Shown: piece after piece, positions 53,727 to 62,152 of the stretch
Numbering within the stretch: position 1 is the first letter of the stretch
Layout: every line of letters starts with the position of its first letter
From: Limimaricola sp964022235
GTDB lineage: Bacteria > Pseudomonadota > Alphaproteobacteria > Rhodobacterales > Rhodobacteraceae
Assembly: GCF_964022235.1 (NCBI RefSeq)
Contig: NZ_CAXHZL010000017.1
Location: forward strand, 1 to 64,000
DNA: 64,000 nt
Direction of reading: 5' to 3'
Notes under the pieces: model-generated
Told to the model about the DNA's origin: nothing
The model's database searches: none
The model's input: the letters and a program-made list of their open reading frames with translations, nothing else
Program-made: the position numbers and the translations under genes

Positions 53727-53748
53727 AAGGGGCGCCGCGGCGCCCCTT
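53727..53748 (-). terminator. Intercistronic hairpin between bztA and bztB
   Basis: A 10-bp stem (AAGGGGCGCC/GGCGCCCCTT) with a minimal loop lies nine bases after the bztA stop and 105 bases before the bztB start. There is no T-run, so partial termination or mRNA stabilisation that raises binding-protein levels over the permeases is likely. Confidence 0.7.
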
Positions 53749-53757
53749 CCGATGTGC

Positions 53758-54777
53758 TTAGCGGAACGGCGGCGCGTAGATCAGGCCGCCATTGGTCCAC
53801 TGGGCGTTGAGGCCACGAGCCAGACCGATCGGGGTGTTCTCACCGATGTTCTTCTCGAAGATCTCACCATAGTTGCCGCCGGCAGCGATGGCGTTCTTGG
53901 CCCAGTCGTTGTCGAGGCCGATCATGCCACCGAGTTCACCTTCGGTGCCGAGCAGACGGTTCACTTCGGGGTTGGTGCCCGGAGCGGCGGCCAGCTCGCT
54001 GACGTTGGCCGAGGTCACGCCGAACTCTTCGGCGGCGATCAGCGCGTTGAGCGTCCAGCGCACGATGTCGCCCCACTCGTTGTCGCCGTGGCGCACGAGC
54101 GGACCGAGCGGCTCCTTGGAGATGATCTCGGGCAGGATCACGTGATCGCCCGGGTTCTCGAAGGTGGCGCGGGTCGCGGCGAGGCCGGAGGCGTCGGTGG
54201 TGTAGGCGTCACAGGCCCCGGCGAGGTACTGCTGCTGCGCCTCGGCGTTGGTTTCGACGGGCACGGGCTCGTAGCTGATGTTGTTGTTGCGGAAGAAGTC
54301 CGCGAGGTTCAGCTCGGTGGTGGTGCCGGTCTGGATGCAGACGGTTGCGCCGTCCAGATCCTTGGCCGAGGACACGCCCAGAGCGGTCGGAACGATGAAG
54401 CCCTGACCGTCGTAGTAGTTGACGCCGATGAAATCGAACTTGAGGTCGGTGTCGCGCGAGAAGGTCCAGGTGGTGTTGCGCGCCAGGACGTCGATCTCGC
54501 CCGAGGCCAGTGCGGTGAAGCGGGTCTGACCGGTGGTGGGAACGAAGTTGACGGCGGTGGGATCGCCCAGCACGGCAGCGGCGACGGCACGGCAGACGGC
54601 GACGTCGAAGCCCTCCCAGACGCCGTTGGCGTCGGGGGCACCGAAGCCGGCGAGGCCGGTCACCACACCGCAGTTCAGCTCGCCGCGCTCCTTGACGTCG
54701 TCGAGCGTGGCGGCCTGAGCCGCTCCGGCGAGAAGACCGGTGGCGGTCAGCGCGCCGAAGATAACGGATTTCTTCAT
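53758..54777 (-). CDS. bztA: Amino-acid ABC transporter substrate-binding protein
   Basis: This is a 339-residue periplasmic binding protein of the glutamate/glutamine/aspartate/asparagine type. A signal peptide (MKKSVIFGALTATGLLAGAA, cleavage after AQA) is followed by TLDDVKERGELNCGVVTG and GFAAPD/EGFDVAVCRAVAAAV-type family segments, GEIDVLARNTTWTFSRD and DNEWGDIVRWTLNALI. The ATG at 54777 has GGAAGAGG upstream. It is the first and probably most highly expressed gene of the operon. Confidence 0.93.
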   Translation of the reverse strand: MKKSVIFGALTATGLLAGAAQAATLDDVKERGELNCGVVTGLAGFGAPDANGVWEGFDVAVCRAVAAAVLGDPTAVNFVPTTGQTRFTALASGEIDVLARNTTWTFSRDTDLKFDFIGVNYYDGQGFIVPTALGVSSAKDLDGATVCIQTGTTTELNLADFFRNNNISYEPVPVETNAEAQQQYLAGACDAYTTDASGLAATRATFENPGDHVILPEIISKEPLGPLVRHGDNEWGDIVRWTLNALIAAEEFGVTSANVSELAAAPGTNPEVNRLLGTEGELGGMIGLDNDWAKNAIAAGGNYGEIFEKNIGENTPIGLARGLNAQWTNGGLIYAPPFR

Positions 54778-54860
54778 GTTTACCTCTTCCTGAGTATCGG
54801 CCCCTCTTGGCGGGGGCAGAAGTCTTGTGGCCGACCGCGGTGCGGTGCGGCAGTATGCAG

Positions 54861-54873
54861 GGATCATTGATCC
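54861..54873. promoter_or_regulatory. Palindrome upstream of bztA
   Basis: GGATCA-T-TGATCC is a perfect 13-base palindrome 84 bases before the bztA start. It may be an operator. I see no confident -35/-10 pair. Confidence 0.35.
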
Positions 54874-54968
54874 CGACGCAGGCAGTTGGGCAATGATTTC
54901 ACTTCAGGTCAAGGGTCGGTCCCCGTCACGTAGCGGCGCGGACGCCGGGTAAAGAGGCAGCGCGACAC

Positions 54969-54999
54969 AAAAAAAGGGCAGCCCCGCGAGAGGCTGCCC
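54969..54999 (-). terminator. Rho-independent terminator after the Atp12-like gene
   Basis: GGGCAGCC/GGCTGCCC (54976-54983 and 54992-54999) with an 8-nt loop is followed on the minus strand by seven T residues. It is 26 bases after the stop of the minus-strand gene ending at 55026. Confidence 0.9.
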
Positions 55000-55025
55000 G
55001 ATCATTACCGCCTTTGCCCGCCCGC

Positions 55026-55733
55026 TCAGCCGAGCAGCGCCCAGAACCGCGCCGCGTCGTCGAAGGCTGCGCGCTTGACGCGGGCCATGGCCTCGGCCTC
55101 TTCGTCGGCCCCCCATTGCTCGATCTGCCAATCCTCGTCGAGGCGCGACAGCCGCCACGCCTCCTGTGCCTCGATCCGGCCCTCGATGACGGCCAGCGCC
55201 AACACCAGCGAGCCCGAGAGCGCCACGAGATCGTGGAAGGCCGCGAGCGCGAAGGGATCCATGGCATGGACGGGGGCCGACAACCGCTCCAGCGCCGCCG
55301 CATCCTGTGCGATGGGCATGACGCCCTGCACGGTGACGAGACGCGCGCCATAGCGCTCCTCGGCCCAATCGAGCAAAGGGTCCCATTCGCTCGCCTGACG
55401 TGCGATCAGCTCGACCGGGCGTTCGGCGCGGTAGCACAACAGCTCCGAGCCGCCATATTCCGCCAGCATCGCCGCCACCTCGGCGCGCTGCCCCGCCACC
55501 TTGTCGAGCGCGGAGTTGGCGGTGCGGGTGATCGGCATGGTGCCGGGATCGATCCGCTCTTCCTGCGCCTGCCATTCGGCGGCGAGGGCCTGCGCCAGCG
55601 CCTGTGTCGGCAGGATCAGCGGCGCCTTGGCGGGTGTGCGCACCGGCCGCCCATCGAGCAACACCTGCCAGCCGCCATCCGCGGGGGCCGTGGTGGCCTC
55701 TTTCCAGAAGCGCTTGGCTTTCCATTCGCTCAT
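55026..55733 (-). CDS. Atp12-family F1-ATPase assembly chaperone
   Basis: This is a 235-residue chaperone. Atp12 proteins bind the F1 alpha subunit during assembly of ATP synthase in mitochondria and alphaproteobacteria. MSEWKAKRFWKEATTAPADG, WQVLLDGRPVRTPAKAPLIL and EWDPLLDWAEERYGARL are family segments, along with ALSGSLVLALAV near residue 160. I chose the ATG at 55733, since the longer frame adds an Arg-rich tail. It is the last gene of an overlapping run with the HAD phosphatase, the pseudouridine synthase and crcB. Confidence 0.88.
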   Translation of the reverse strand: MSEWKAKRFWKEATTAPADGGWQVLLDGRPVRTPAKAPLILPTQALAQALAAEWQAQEERIDPGTMPITRTANSALDKVAGQRAEVAAMLAEYGGSELLCYRAERPVELIARQASEWDPLLDWAEERYGARLVTVQGVMPIAQDAAALERLSAPVHAMDPFALAAFHDLVALSGSLVLALAVIEGRIEAQEAWRLSRLDEDWQIEQWGADEEAEAMARVKRAAFDDAARFWALLG

Positions 55734-56404
55734 GAGGTCGTCTCCGTCAGCTCGTCGAGCGCGGGCGCGAGCCCGGCCCAGTCGTGAATGATCCGGTCGG
55801 CCATCAGCCCTGCCGCCGGTTGATAGCCCCAAGCGACCCCGATCGACGCCACCCCCGCCGCGCGCGCCATGTCGATGTCAAAGCGGGTGTCGCCGATCAT
55901 CACCGCGCGCCGCGCCGAGACGCCCGTGTCATCCAGCGCGGCATGGATCATCGCCGGGTGAGGCTTCGAGGGATGATCATCGGCAGTCTGGCGGCTGGCG
56001 AAGAGCCCGTGCAGCCCATGCGCCTCGACCAGTCGGTCGAGGCCGCGCCGCGATTTGCCCGTGGCGACAGCCAGAAGCGTGTGCGGTTCCTCGGCCAGCC
56101 GATGCAGCGTCTCGCGCGCGCCGGGATAGAACGGGCTGCTCTCAGGCCCATGCGCCTGCCGCAGGTCGGCATAGGCGGTGCAGTAGGCATCGATCATCCT
56201 AGTGCGAACATCGGGCCCCTGCTCGCCCGCGAGGCGCAGAAACGTCTCGGGCAACGACAGGCCGACGCCCGACAGCACCCGCTCGCGCGCAGGCATCTCC
56301 AGCCCTTCGGAGCCGAAGGCCGCCGCCATCGCGGCGAGGATGTCGGCCTGGCTGTCGACGAGCGTGCCGTCGACGTCGAAGATCACCAGCCGCAGATCGC
56401 TCAT
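55730..56404 (-). CDS. HAD-superfamily phosphatase (Gph/PhnX-like)
   Basis: This is a 224-residue HAD-IA hydrolase. VIFDVDGTLVDSQADILAAM (nucleophile Asp), the cap domain (about 16-85), LLAVATGKSRRGLDRL, SKPHPAMI and VMIGDTRFDIDMARAAG are in order. Phosphoglycolate phosphatase is a reasonable guess, but the substrate is not fixed by sequence. The ATG overlaps the pseudouridine synthase stop (ATGA at 56401-56404), and the stop overlaps the Atp12 start. Confidence 0.85.
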   Translation of the reverse strand: MSDLRLVIFDVDGTLVDSQADILAAMAAAFGSEGLEMPARERVLSGVGLSLPETFLRLAGEQGPDVRTRMIDAYCTAYADLRQAHGPESSPFYPGARETLHRLAEEPHTLLAVATGKSRRGLDRLVEAHGLHGLFASRQTADDHPSKPHPAMIHAALDDTGVSARRAVMIGDTRFDIDMARAAGVASIGVAWGYQPAAGLMADRIIHDWAGLAPALDELTETTS

Positions 56405-57459
56405 CCGAAAGTGTCGTCCGGGTCGAACGGATCGAGCGGTGCCTCGCGGGCCTCCCAGCCGAGGAAGTCCCAGGTCCGCTCCATGTGCTCGGGCAGGGGC
56501 GCCACGAGTTGCAGCACTGCCTTGGTGATCGGGTGTTCGATCCGCAGCGAGCGCGCGTGCAGGTGCAGCTTTCGGTCGATCTCGGCCCCGAGGCCTGAGC
56601 CCCAGCCATCGCCGAGGTTTTCCTGACCCGAGCCGCCGTACTTGCCGTCGCCCACGACCGGGTGGCCCATCTCGGCCATGTGGGCGCGCAGCTGGTGGGT
56701 GCGGCCCGTCACCGGCACCAGCGCCATCCACGAGACCCGCTGTCCCAGCGCGCTGATGGTGGCGAACTCGGTGGTGGCACGCTTGGCACCCGGCGTCTTG
56801 TCGACCTCGGCGGGGTGGATGCATTGCATCTTCTCGCCCTCGCCGCCTTTGCCGTGGCCCATGGCCTTGACGAGACCGTACTTGATGATACCCGCGCGCG
56901 GCTGCGGCGCGCCGGCGACGGCGGCCCAGTAGATCTTGCGCGTCTCGCGGTGCTTGAGGTTCTCGGTCAGCCCCTTGGCCGCCATGCGGGTGCGCGCCAG
57001 CAACAGCACCCCCGAGGTGTCCTTGTCAAGCCGGTGCACCAGCCGCGGTTTGTCCTCGAAGCCGTCGCGCAGCGCCTCGGCGAGGCCGTCGACGTGCTTG
57101 GACACGCCGGAGCCGCCTTGGGTCGGCAGGCCCGCGGGCTTGTTGATCGCGATGATATGGTCATCGCGGTAGATCACGCAGCCGCGGATCATCTCCGCGT
57201 CCTTCTTGGTGATCTGGGTCCGATCGACGGGACGACTCTCAATCTCATGCGCCTCGGGGATCGGGGGCACGCGCACGCTCTGGCCCACTTCGAGCCGGGT
57301 TGCGGGCTTCACGCGTCCGCCTTCGACCCGAAGCTCGCCCTTGCGGCACATCTTTTCGATGCGGGTCTGGGCGAGATGGGGAAAACGCCGCTTGAGCCAG
57401 CGGTCGAGCCGCTGTTCGCCCTCATCGGGGCCGACGGTGATGGTCTGCACGCCGCTCAT
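56401..57459 (-). CDS. RluC/RluD-type pseudouridine synthase
   Basis: This is a 352-residue enzyme: an S4-like RNA-binding domain (RLDRWLKRRFPHLAQTRIEK, residues 17-75) and a pseudouridine synthase domain with DDHIIAINKPAGLPTQGGSG, catalytic Asp in VHRLDKDTSGVLLLAR and PVTGRTHQLRAHMAEMGHPV. It probably modifies 23S rRNA; RluC (positions 955, 2504, 2580) is the closest guess. The start (57459) overlaps the crcB stop. Confidence 0.9.
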   Translation of the reverse strand: MSGVQTITVGPDEGEQRLDRWLKRRFPHLAQTRIEKMCRKGELRVEGGRVKPATRLEVGQSVRVPPIPEAHEIESRPVDRTQITKKDAEMIRGCVIYRDDHIIAINKPAGLPTQGGSGVSKHVDGLAEALRDGFEDKPRLVHRLDKDTSGVLLLARTRMAAKGLTENLKHRETRKIYWAAVAGAPQPRAGIIKYGLVKAMGHGKGGEGEKMQCIHPAEVDKTPGAKRATTEFATISALGQRVSWMALVPVTGRTHQLRAHMAEMGHPVVGDGKYGGSGQENLGDGWGSGLGAEIDRKLHLHARSLRIEHPITKAVLQLVAPLPEHMERTWDFLGWEAREAPLDPFDPDDTFG

Positions 57460-57809
57460 GAGAGGCTCCTTGCGATCCAGAGGCCCAAAGCGCAGGCCAC
57501 GATTGAGAGAATGACCGACCCCAGCACATAGGCCAGCGCGGCCCCTGCCCGACCCGCCTCGACAAGACGCAGCGCGTCGAGCGAAAAGGCCGAGAAGGTG
57601 GTGAACCCGCCCAGAAGGCCGGTGATCAGCAGCGGGGCCAGCGGCGCGCCGCGACCCGAGAGCCACACGAACAGCATGCCGATCGCGAAGCTGCCCGAGA
57701 GGTTCACGGCGAACGTGCCCATGGGAAAGGCCACGGCCTGTCCCACGAGAAACCGCAGGCTCGCGCCCGTGGCGCCGCCGAAGGCCACCAATGCAAGGGA
57801 TGTCATCAT
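57456..57809 (-). CDS. crcB: Fluoride channel CrcB/Fluc
   Basis: This is a 117-residue small membrane protein with four helices that exports fluoride as a dimer. GGATGASLRFLVGQ, MGTFAVNLSGSFAIGMLF and ITGLLGGFTTFSAFSLDAL, with the Phe-box and the central Asn/Ser/Gly residues, match the family. It is the first gene in the overlapping minus-strand run, followed by the pseudouridine synthase. No fluoride riboswitch is recognised before it. A start at the second Met is equally possible. Confidence 0.93.
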   Translation of the reverse strand: MMTSLALVAFGGATGASLRFLVGQAVAFPMGTFAVNLSGSFAIGMLFVWLSGRGAPLAPLLITGLLGGFTTFSAFSLDALRLVEAGRAGAALAYVLGSVILSIVACALGLWIARSLS

Positions 57810-57880
57810 CCGCGCGGTGTCGTTGGGCGCGCCGCGCTTGTCAAGCGCCGGGCTCGCCCGGCACCTCGAATTGGCCCCGC

Positions 57881-59230
57881 CTAGCCGCCCTCGGCTCGCC
57901 TGCGCTTTTCTCTCAGCCCGGCGAAGAATTCGACCCGCTTGCGCAGTTCGCGCTCGTGGCCGCGATCGACGGGGGTGTAATAAACCGGGCGCTTCATCGT
58001 TTCGGGGAAATAGTTCTGCCCCGAGAACGCATCCTCGGCGTCGTGGTCATAGTCGTAGCCCTTGCCATAGCCCTGCTCTTTCATCAGCCGGGTCGGCGCG
58101 TTGAGAATGTGCTTGGGCGGCGGCTCCGACCCGGTCTTGCGCGCCTCGGCCATCGCCGCCTTGAACGCCGCATAGCCCGCGTTGGATTTCGGCGCGAGCG
58201 CGAGATAGGTCACCGCCTGTCCCAGCGCCAATTCGCCCTCGGGGCTGCCCAACCGCTCGTAGATCTCCCACGCGTGCAGGCAGACCGACTGCGCCTGCGG
58301 ATCGGCAAGGCCGATGTCCTCGACCGCCATGCGGGTGATACGCCGTGCGAGGTAGCGCGGGTCTTCGCCCCCCACCAGCATCCGTCCCAGCCAATAGAGC
58401 GCGGCGTCCGGGTCCGAGCCGCGCACCGATTTGTGCAGGGCCGAGATCAGGTTGTAATGCTCATCACCCGACTTGTCGTATTTCGCCGCGCGCTTCATCA
58501 GCCGCGAGGTCAGCGCCTCGACCCCGAGCCGGGTGTCGGTTTTCCACGCCGCCACCTGCTCGATCAGGTTCAAGAGCGCGCGCCCGTCGCCATCCGCCAT
58601 CTCGAGCAGCGCCTCGCGCGCCGCCCCGTCAAGCGGCAGCGCCCGGCCCAGCTCCTTCTCGGCGCGCTGGGCGAGGCGTTCGAGATCGGCGAGGTCGAGC
58701 CGCGTCAGCACCAGCACCTGCGCGCGGCTCAGGAGAGCGGCGTTCAACTCGAACGAGGGATTCTCGGTGGTGGCCCCGACAAGGAGGATCGTGCCATCCT
58801 CCATATGCGGCAGGAAGCCATCCTGCTGCGCCTTGTTGAAGCGGTGGATCTCGTCGACGAACAATAGCGTCTGCCGCCCCTGCCCGCGCCGAAGCTTGGC
58901 GGCTTCGAACACCTTCTTGAGGTCCGCCACCCCGGTGAAGATCGCGCTGACCTGCACGAAGGCCAGCCCCGAGGCGTCAGCCAGCAGCCGCGCGATGGTG
59001 GTCTTGCCAACGCCGGGCGGCCCCCACAGGATCAGCGACGACAGCGATCCCGCCGCCAGCATCGCACCAAGCGGCGCCTCAGGGCCCAGCACCTGCTCCT
59101 GACCGATCACCTCGCCCAGCACCTTGGGCCGCAACCGGTCCGCCAGCGGCCGATGCGCGGCCTCCGGCGCCGTCTCGCGGCGTGAGCGCTCGGTCGGGGT
59201 GTCGGGTAAATTGTCGAACAGATCAGCCAT
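57881..59230 (-). CDS. rarA: Replication-associated recombination protein RarA (MgsA)
   Basis: This is a 449-residue AAA+ ATPase of the clamp-loader family, acting at stalled replication forks. RPLADRLRPKVLGEVIGQEQ, Walker A LWGPPGVGKTTIARLLAD, Walker B TLLFVDEIHRFNKAQQD, sensor 1 ATTENPSFELN and DGDGRALLNLIEQ (sensor 2) are visible; the C-terminal domain contains KSVRGSDPDAALYWLGRM. The start at 59230 is the ATG before ADLFDN; an ATG at 59266 adds an unlike tail. Confidence 0.92.
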   Translation of the reverse strand: MADLFDNLPDTPTERSRRETAPEAAHRPLADRLRPKVLGEVIGQEQVLGPEAPLGAMLAAGSLSSLILWGPPGVGKTTIARLLADASGLAFVQVSAIFTGVADLKKVFEAAKLRRGQGRQTLLFVDEIHRFNKAQQDGFLPHMEDGTILLVGATTENPSFELNAALLSRAQVLVLTRLDLADLERLAQRAEKELGRALPLDGAAREALLEMADGDGRALLNLIEQVAAWKTDTRLGVEALTSRLMKRAAKYDKSGDEHYNLISALHKSVRGSDPDAALYWLGRMLVGGEDPRYLARRITRMAVEDIGLADPQAQSVCLHAWEIYERLGSPEGELALGQAVTYLALAPKSNAGYAAFKAAMAEARKTGSEPPPKHILNAPTRLMKEQGYGKGYDYDHDAEDAFSGQNYFPETMKRPVYYTPVDRGHERELRKRVEFFAGLREKRRRAEGG

Positions 59231-59316
59231 GCCCCCAAATCTAGTGCAGCTGTGGATAACTGCCAAGGGATTTGGTATTGCTGCCGAAATCTAGGGGCTA
59301 ATCTCCGCCGAGGCCG

Positions 59317-59928
59317 TTAGAGAAGCCTGTAGTTTCGCGCGCGTTGGATCGCCTCGGCGGTGGTGCGGGCCAACAGCGTGGTGCGGGCCGAGGCCAGCCG
59401 TGCCTTGAGCGCGCTTTCGGATATGCCGAGCCGGGCCGCCGCAGCGGCGTGACGGTCGCCGTTGGCGATGCATTGCAGCGCCTCGATCTGCGCCTTGGTC
59501 AGCGCGCGCGGCGGCTCGGTGATGTCGTGCAGGTGTTCGATAAGCCCGGCGAAGCGGGCGATCTCGCCATCGGCAAACTCGCGGTCGGGGCGGCAGGCCG
59601 AGGCAACGGTTCGCGATTTGACCGGGCCACAGGCCACCGAAAACCCGTAGTTCATCCCGAACTCGCGGGCCTGACCGAGGATATCGAAGGGATCGGGGAT
59701 CTCGATCTCGCTCCAGCGGCAGGTGCCGGTGGTGCTGAAGCCCCAGGCGATGATCGGATCGCGCAGCGCGTAGGCTTCCTCGGTGTAACGCTCGGCCCAA
59801 CCCTCCGGGAAGGTCTGGTGGCTCATCAGCGGCAGGGCGAACCGAAAGTGCAGCGCAAAGAAGAATCCGTTGGGCGCGAGAGCGGCAAGCTTGTGGATGT
59901 GCAGGTCGATACCAGCTCCGAGAGACAT
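59317..59928 (-). CDS. LuxR-family regulator with autoinducer-binding domain
   Basis: This is a 203-residue protein. The N-terminal domain (about 1-135) is of the autoinducer-binding type, with conserved Trp, Tyr and Asp-Pro residues in EGWAERYTEEAYALRDPIIA, Trp in CRWSEI, and GMNYGFSVACG. The C-terminal LuxR helix-turn-helix (about 145-200) has LTKAQIEALQCIANGDRHAA and SALKARLASA, a little divergent from GerE-type domains. The ATG at 59928 has GAGGAG upstream. There is no luxI beside it, so it may be a solo receptor. Confidence 0.83.
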   Translation of the reverse strand: MSLGAGIDLHIHKLAALAPNGFFFALHFRFALPLMSHQTFPEGWAERYTEEAYALRDPIIAWGFSTTGTCRWSEIEIPDPFDILGQAREFGMNYGFSVACGPVKSRTVASACRPDREFADGEIARFAGLIEHLHDITEPPRALTKAQIEALQCIANGDRHAAAAARLGISESALKARLASARTTLLARTTAEAIQRARNYRLL

Positions 59929-60027
59929 GGCTTGTTCACTCCTCAAAGGATGCAGCGCGTCACTCGTTGATACGTCGACCGAGCTTTCCCTCCCAAGGTA
60001 TAAGTCATTGACGTTGCGACATTAACC

Positions 60028-60057
60028 AAAAACGCCCCACCCTTTCGGGGTGGGGCG
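60028..60057 (-). terminator. Terminator of the alpha operon after rplQ
   Basis: CGCCCCACCC/GGGTGGGGCG (60033-60042 and 60048-60057) with a 5-nt loop is followed on the minus strand by TTTTT. It is 25 bases after the rplQ stop. Confidence 0.92.
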
Positions 60058-60081
60058 CTACGCTTTGGGATTGGATCCCTA

Positions 60082-60501
60082 TCACTCTGCGGCGGCGTCT
60101 TCCGCTTCGAGCCGGGCGCGGTCGGCGGCGCCCTTGGCGTCGACGTCGCGGTCGACGAATTCGATGATCGCCATCGGCGCCATGTCACCGTAACGGAAGC
60201 CGGCCTTCAGCACGCGGACATAGCCGCCCTGACGCTCGGCGTAGCGCGGCCCGAGGATGTCGAACAGTTTCGCCACGTAGGCGTCCTGCTTGAGCTGGGC
60301 GGCGGCCTGGCGGCGGGCGTGCAGATCGCCGCGCTTGCCAAGGGTCACGAGCTTCTCGATCACGCGGCGCAGGTCTTTCGCCTTGGGCAGCGTGGTCTTG
60401 ATCTGCTCGTGCTCGATCAGCGAGCCGGCGAGGTTCGCGAACATCGCCTTGCGGTGCTCGTGGGTACGGTTCAGGCGGCGGTAGCCACTTCCATGACGCA
60501 T
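60082..60501 (-). CDS. rplQ: 50S ribosomal protein L17
   Basis: This is a 139-residue protein. MRHGSGYRRLNRTHEHRKAM, then NLAGSLIEHEQIKTTLPKAK and DLRRVIEKLVTLGKRGDL are the L17 signature. The C-terminal tail after residue 118 is Ala/Glu/Asp-rich, typical for alphaproteobacteria. It ends the alpha operon with a strong terminator. Confidence 0.97.
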   Translation of the reverse strand: MRHGSGYRRLNRTHEHRKAMFANLAGSLIEHEQIKTTLPKAKDLRRVIEKLVTLGKRGDLHARRQAAAQLKQDAYVAKLFDILGPRYAERQGGYVRVLKAGFRYGDMAPMAIIEFVDRDVDAKGAADRARLEAEDAAAE

Positions 60502-60615
60502 TGGGTCTCTCCTATAGCGTTTTGCTTTGTCCGGCAGCCGATGCGTGTCGGCCACTCTCCTTGGGGCAGGATGCCCGGGTGGTGTCGGGGGCGGTCACCC
60601 GCCCCCGAAGATCGA

Positions 60616-61632
60616 TCAGAACTGGTCTTCGAACTTCTTGGCCAGATCTTCGATGTTGTCCGGCGGCCAATCCTCGACGTCCATGCCGAGATGCAGGCCC
60701 ATGCCCGAAAGCACCTCCTTGATCTCGTTGAGCGACTTGCGGCCGAAGTTCGGGGTGCGGAGCATCTCGGCTTCGGTCTTCTGAATCAGATCGCCGATGT
60801 AGACGATGTTGTCGTTCTTCAGGCAGTTCGCCGAGCGCACCGAAAGCTCGAGCTCGTCGACCTTCTTGAGCAGCAGCGGGTTGAACTCGAGCCCGTCGTC
60901 AAGCGCGCCGGCCGAGGCCGATTCCGGCTCGTCGAAGTTCACGAAGATCGACAGCTGGTCCTGCAGGATGCGCGCGGCATAGGCCACGGCGTCGTCCGGG
61001 GTCAGCGAACCGTCGGTCTCGACCTTCATGGTCAGCTTGTCATAGTCGAGCACCTGGCCCTCACGGGTCGGCTGCACGTCGTAGGACACCTTCTTGACCG
61101 GCGAGTAGATCGCGTCGATGGCGATCATGCCGATCGGCGCGTCCTCGGGCTTGTTGCGGTCTGCCGCGACATAGCCCTTACCGGTGTTGACGGTCAGCTC
61201 CATGTAGAGGTTGGCGCCATCGTCGAGGTGGCACAGCACGTGATCCTTGTTGAGGATCTCGATGCCTGCGGTCTCGGAGATGTCACCGGCGGTGACCACA
61301 CCGGGGCCGGTCGCCTGGACGGAGAGGCGCTTGGGGCCCTCAACTTCCATGCGGATCGCGACACCTTTGAGGTTCAGAACGACGTCGGTCACATCCTCGC
61401 GGACGCCGGCGATCGAGGAGAACTCGTGCAGCACGTTGTCGATCTGGACGGAGGTGATGGCCGCACCCTGAAGCGACGACATCAGCACGCGGCGCAGCGC
61501 GTTGCCGAGCGTCAGGCCGAAGCCACGCTCGAGCGGCTCGGCGACCACGGTGGCCTGCCGCGACGGGTCGTTGCCCGGCTTGACGTCGAGCTGCGTCGGC
61601 TTGATCAGCTCGGCCCAATTCTTGTGGATCAT
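60616..61632 (-). CDS. rpoA: RNA polymerase alpha subunit
   Basis: This is a 338-residue protein with the N-terminal dimerisation domain (LERGFGLTLGNALRRVLMSS and VTDVVLNLKGVAIRM) and the C-terminal DNA/activator-binding domain (LELSVRSANCLKNDNIVYIG, then RTPNFGRKSLNEIKEVL). The start is the ATG at 61632 before IHKNWAELI. It lies in the usual rpsK-rpoA-rplQ order. Confidence 0.98.
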   Translation of the reverse strand: MIHKNWAELIKPTQLDVKPGNDPSRQATVVAEPLERGFGLTLGNALRRVLMSSLQGAAITSVQIDNVLHEFSSIAGVREDVTDVVLNLKGVAIRMEVEGPKRLSVQATGPGVVTAGDISETAGIEILNKDHVLCHLDDGANLYMELTVNTGKGYVAADRNKPEDAPIGMIAIDAIYSPVKKVSYDVQPTREGQVLDYDKLTMKVETDGSLTPDDAVAYAARILQDQLSIFVNFDEPESASAGALDDGLEFNPLLLKKVDELELSVRSANCLKNDNIVYIGDLIQKTEAEMLRTPNFGRKSLNEIKEVLSGMGLHLGMDVEDWPPDNIEDLAKKFEDQF

Positions 61633-61701
61633 GCGTCCCTCCATTCCTGTCCGTGCTCCATGGTCCCGAAGAGCCGGACGCCCGAGGTTTCAAAATGACG
61701 G

Positions 61702-61733
61702 TTCGGGGCCGCGCAGCAAGGCGCGGCCCCGAA
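61702..61733. promoter_or_regulatory. 13-bp hairpin between rpsK and rpoA
   Basis: TTCGGGGCCGCGC and GCGCGGCCCCGAA pair perfectly around a 6-nt loop (AGCAAG) in the 115-bp rpsK-rpoA gap. On the minus strand it is not followed by a T-run. It could tune rpoA expression relative to the ribosomal genes or affect mRNA stability. Confidence 0.7.
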
Positions 61734-61747
61734 AAGGTAGTATAGGC

Positions 61748-62140
61748 TCAGACGCGGCGGCGCTTCGGCGGACGGCAGCCGTTGTGCGCCATCGGCGTCA
61801 CGTCGCGGATCGACGTGATGTTGAAGCCGACAGCGGCCAGAGCGCGCAGCGCGCTCTCGCGGCCCGAACCGGGGCCCTGCACTTCGACTTCGAGCGTCTT
61901 CACGCCATGTTCCTGCGCCTTGCGGCCAGCGTCTTCGGCGGCGAGCTGGGCAGCGTAGGGGGTCGACTTGCGCGAACCCTTGAAGCCCATGGTGCCGGCG
62001 GAGGACCACGCAATCGCGTTGCCCTGCACGTCCGAGATCAGGATCTTGGTGTTGTTGAACGAAGAGTTCACATGCGCCACACCTGCGGCGATGTTCTTGG
62101 AGACCTTCTTCTTGCCTCCGCGACGGGTATCACGTGCCAT
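61748..62140 (-). CDS. rpsK: 30S ribosomal protein S11
   Basis: This is a 130-residue protein. VAHVNSSFNNTKILISDVQG, MGFKGSRKSTPYAAQLAAED and DVTPMAHNGCRPPKRRRV match S11 end to end. It lies on the platform of the small subunit. It is 12 bases after the rpsM stop. Confidence 0.98.
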   Translation of the reverse strand: MARDTRRGGKKKVSKNIAAGVAHVNSSFNNTKILISDVQGNAIAWSSAGTMGFKGSRKSTPYAAQLAAEDAGRKAQEHGVKTLEVEVQGPGSGRESALRALAAVGFNITSIRDVTPMAHNGCRPPKRRRV

Positions 62141-62152
62141 TGATGCGTCCCC

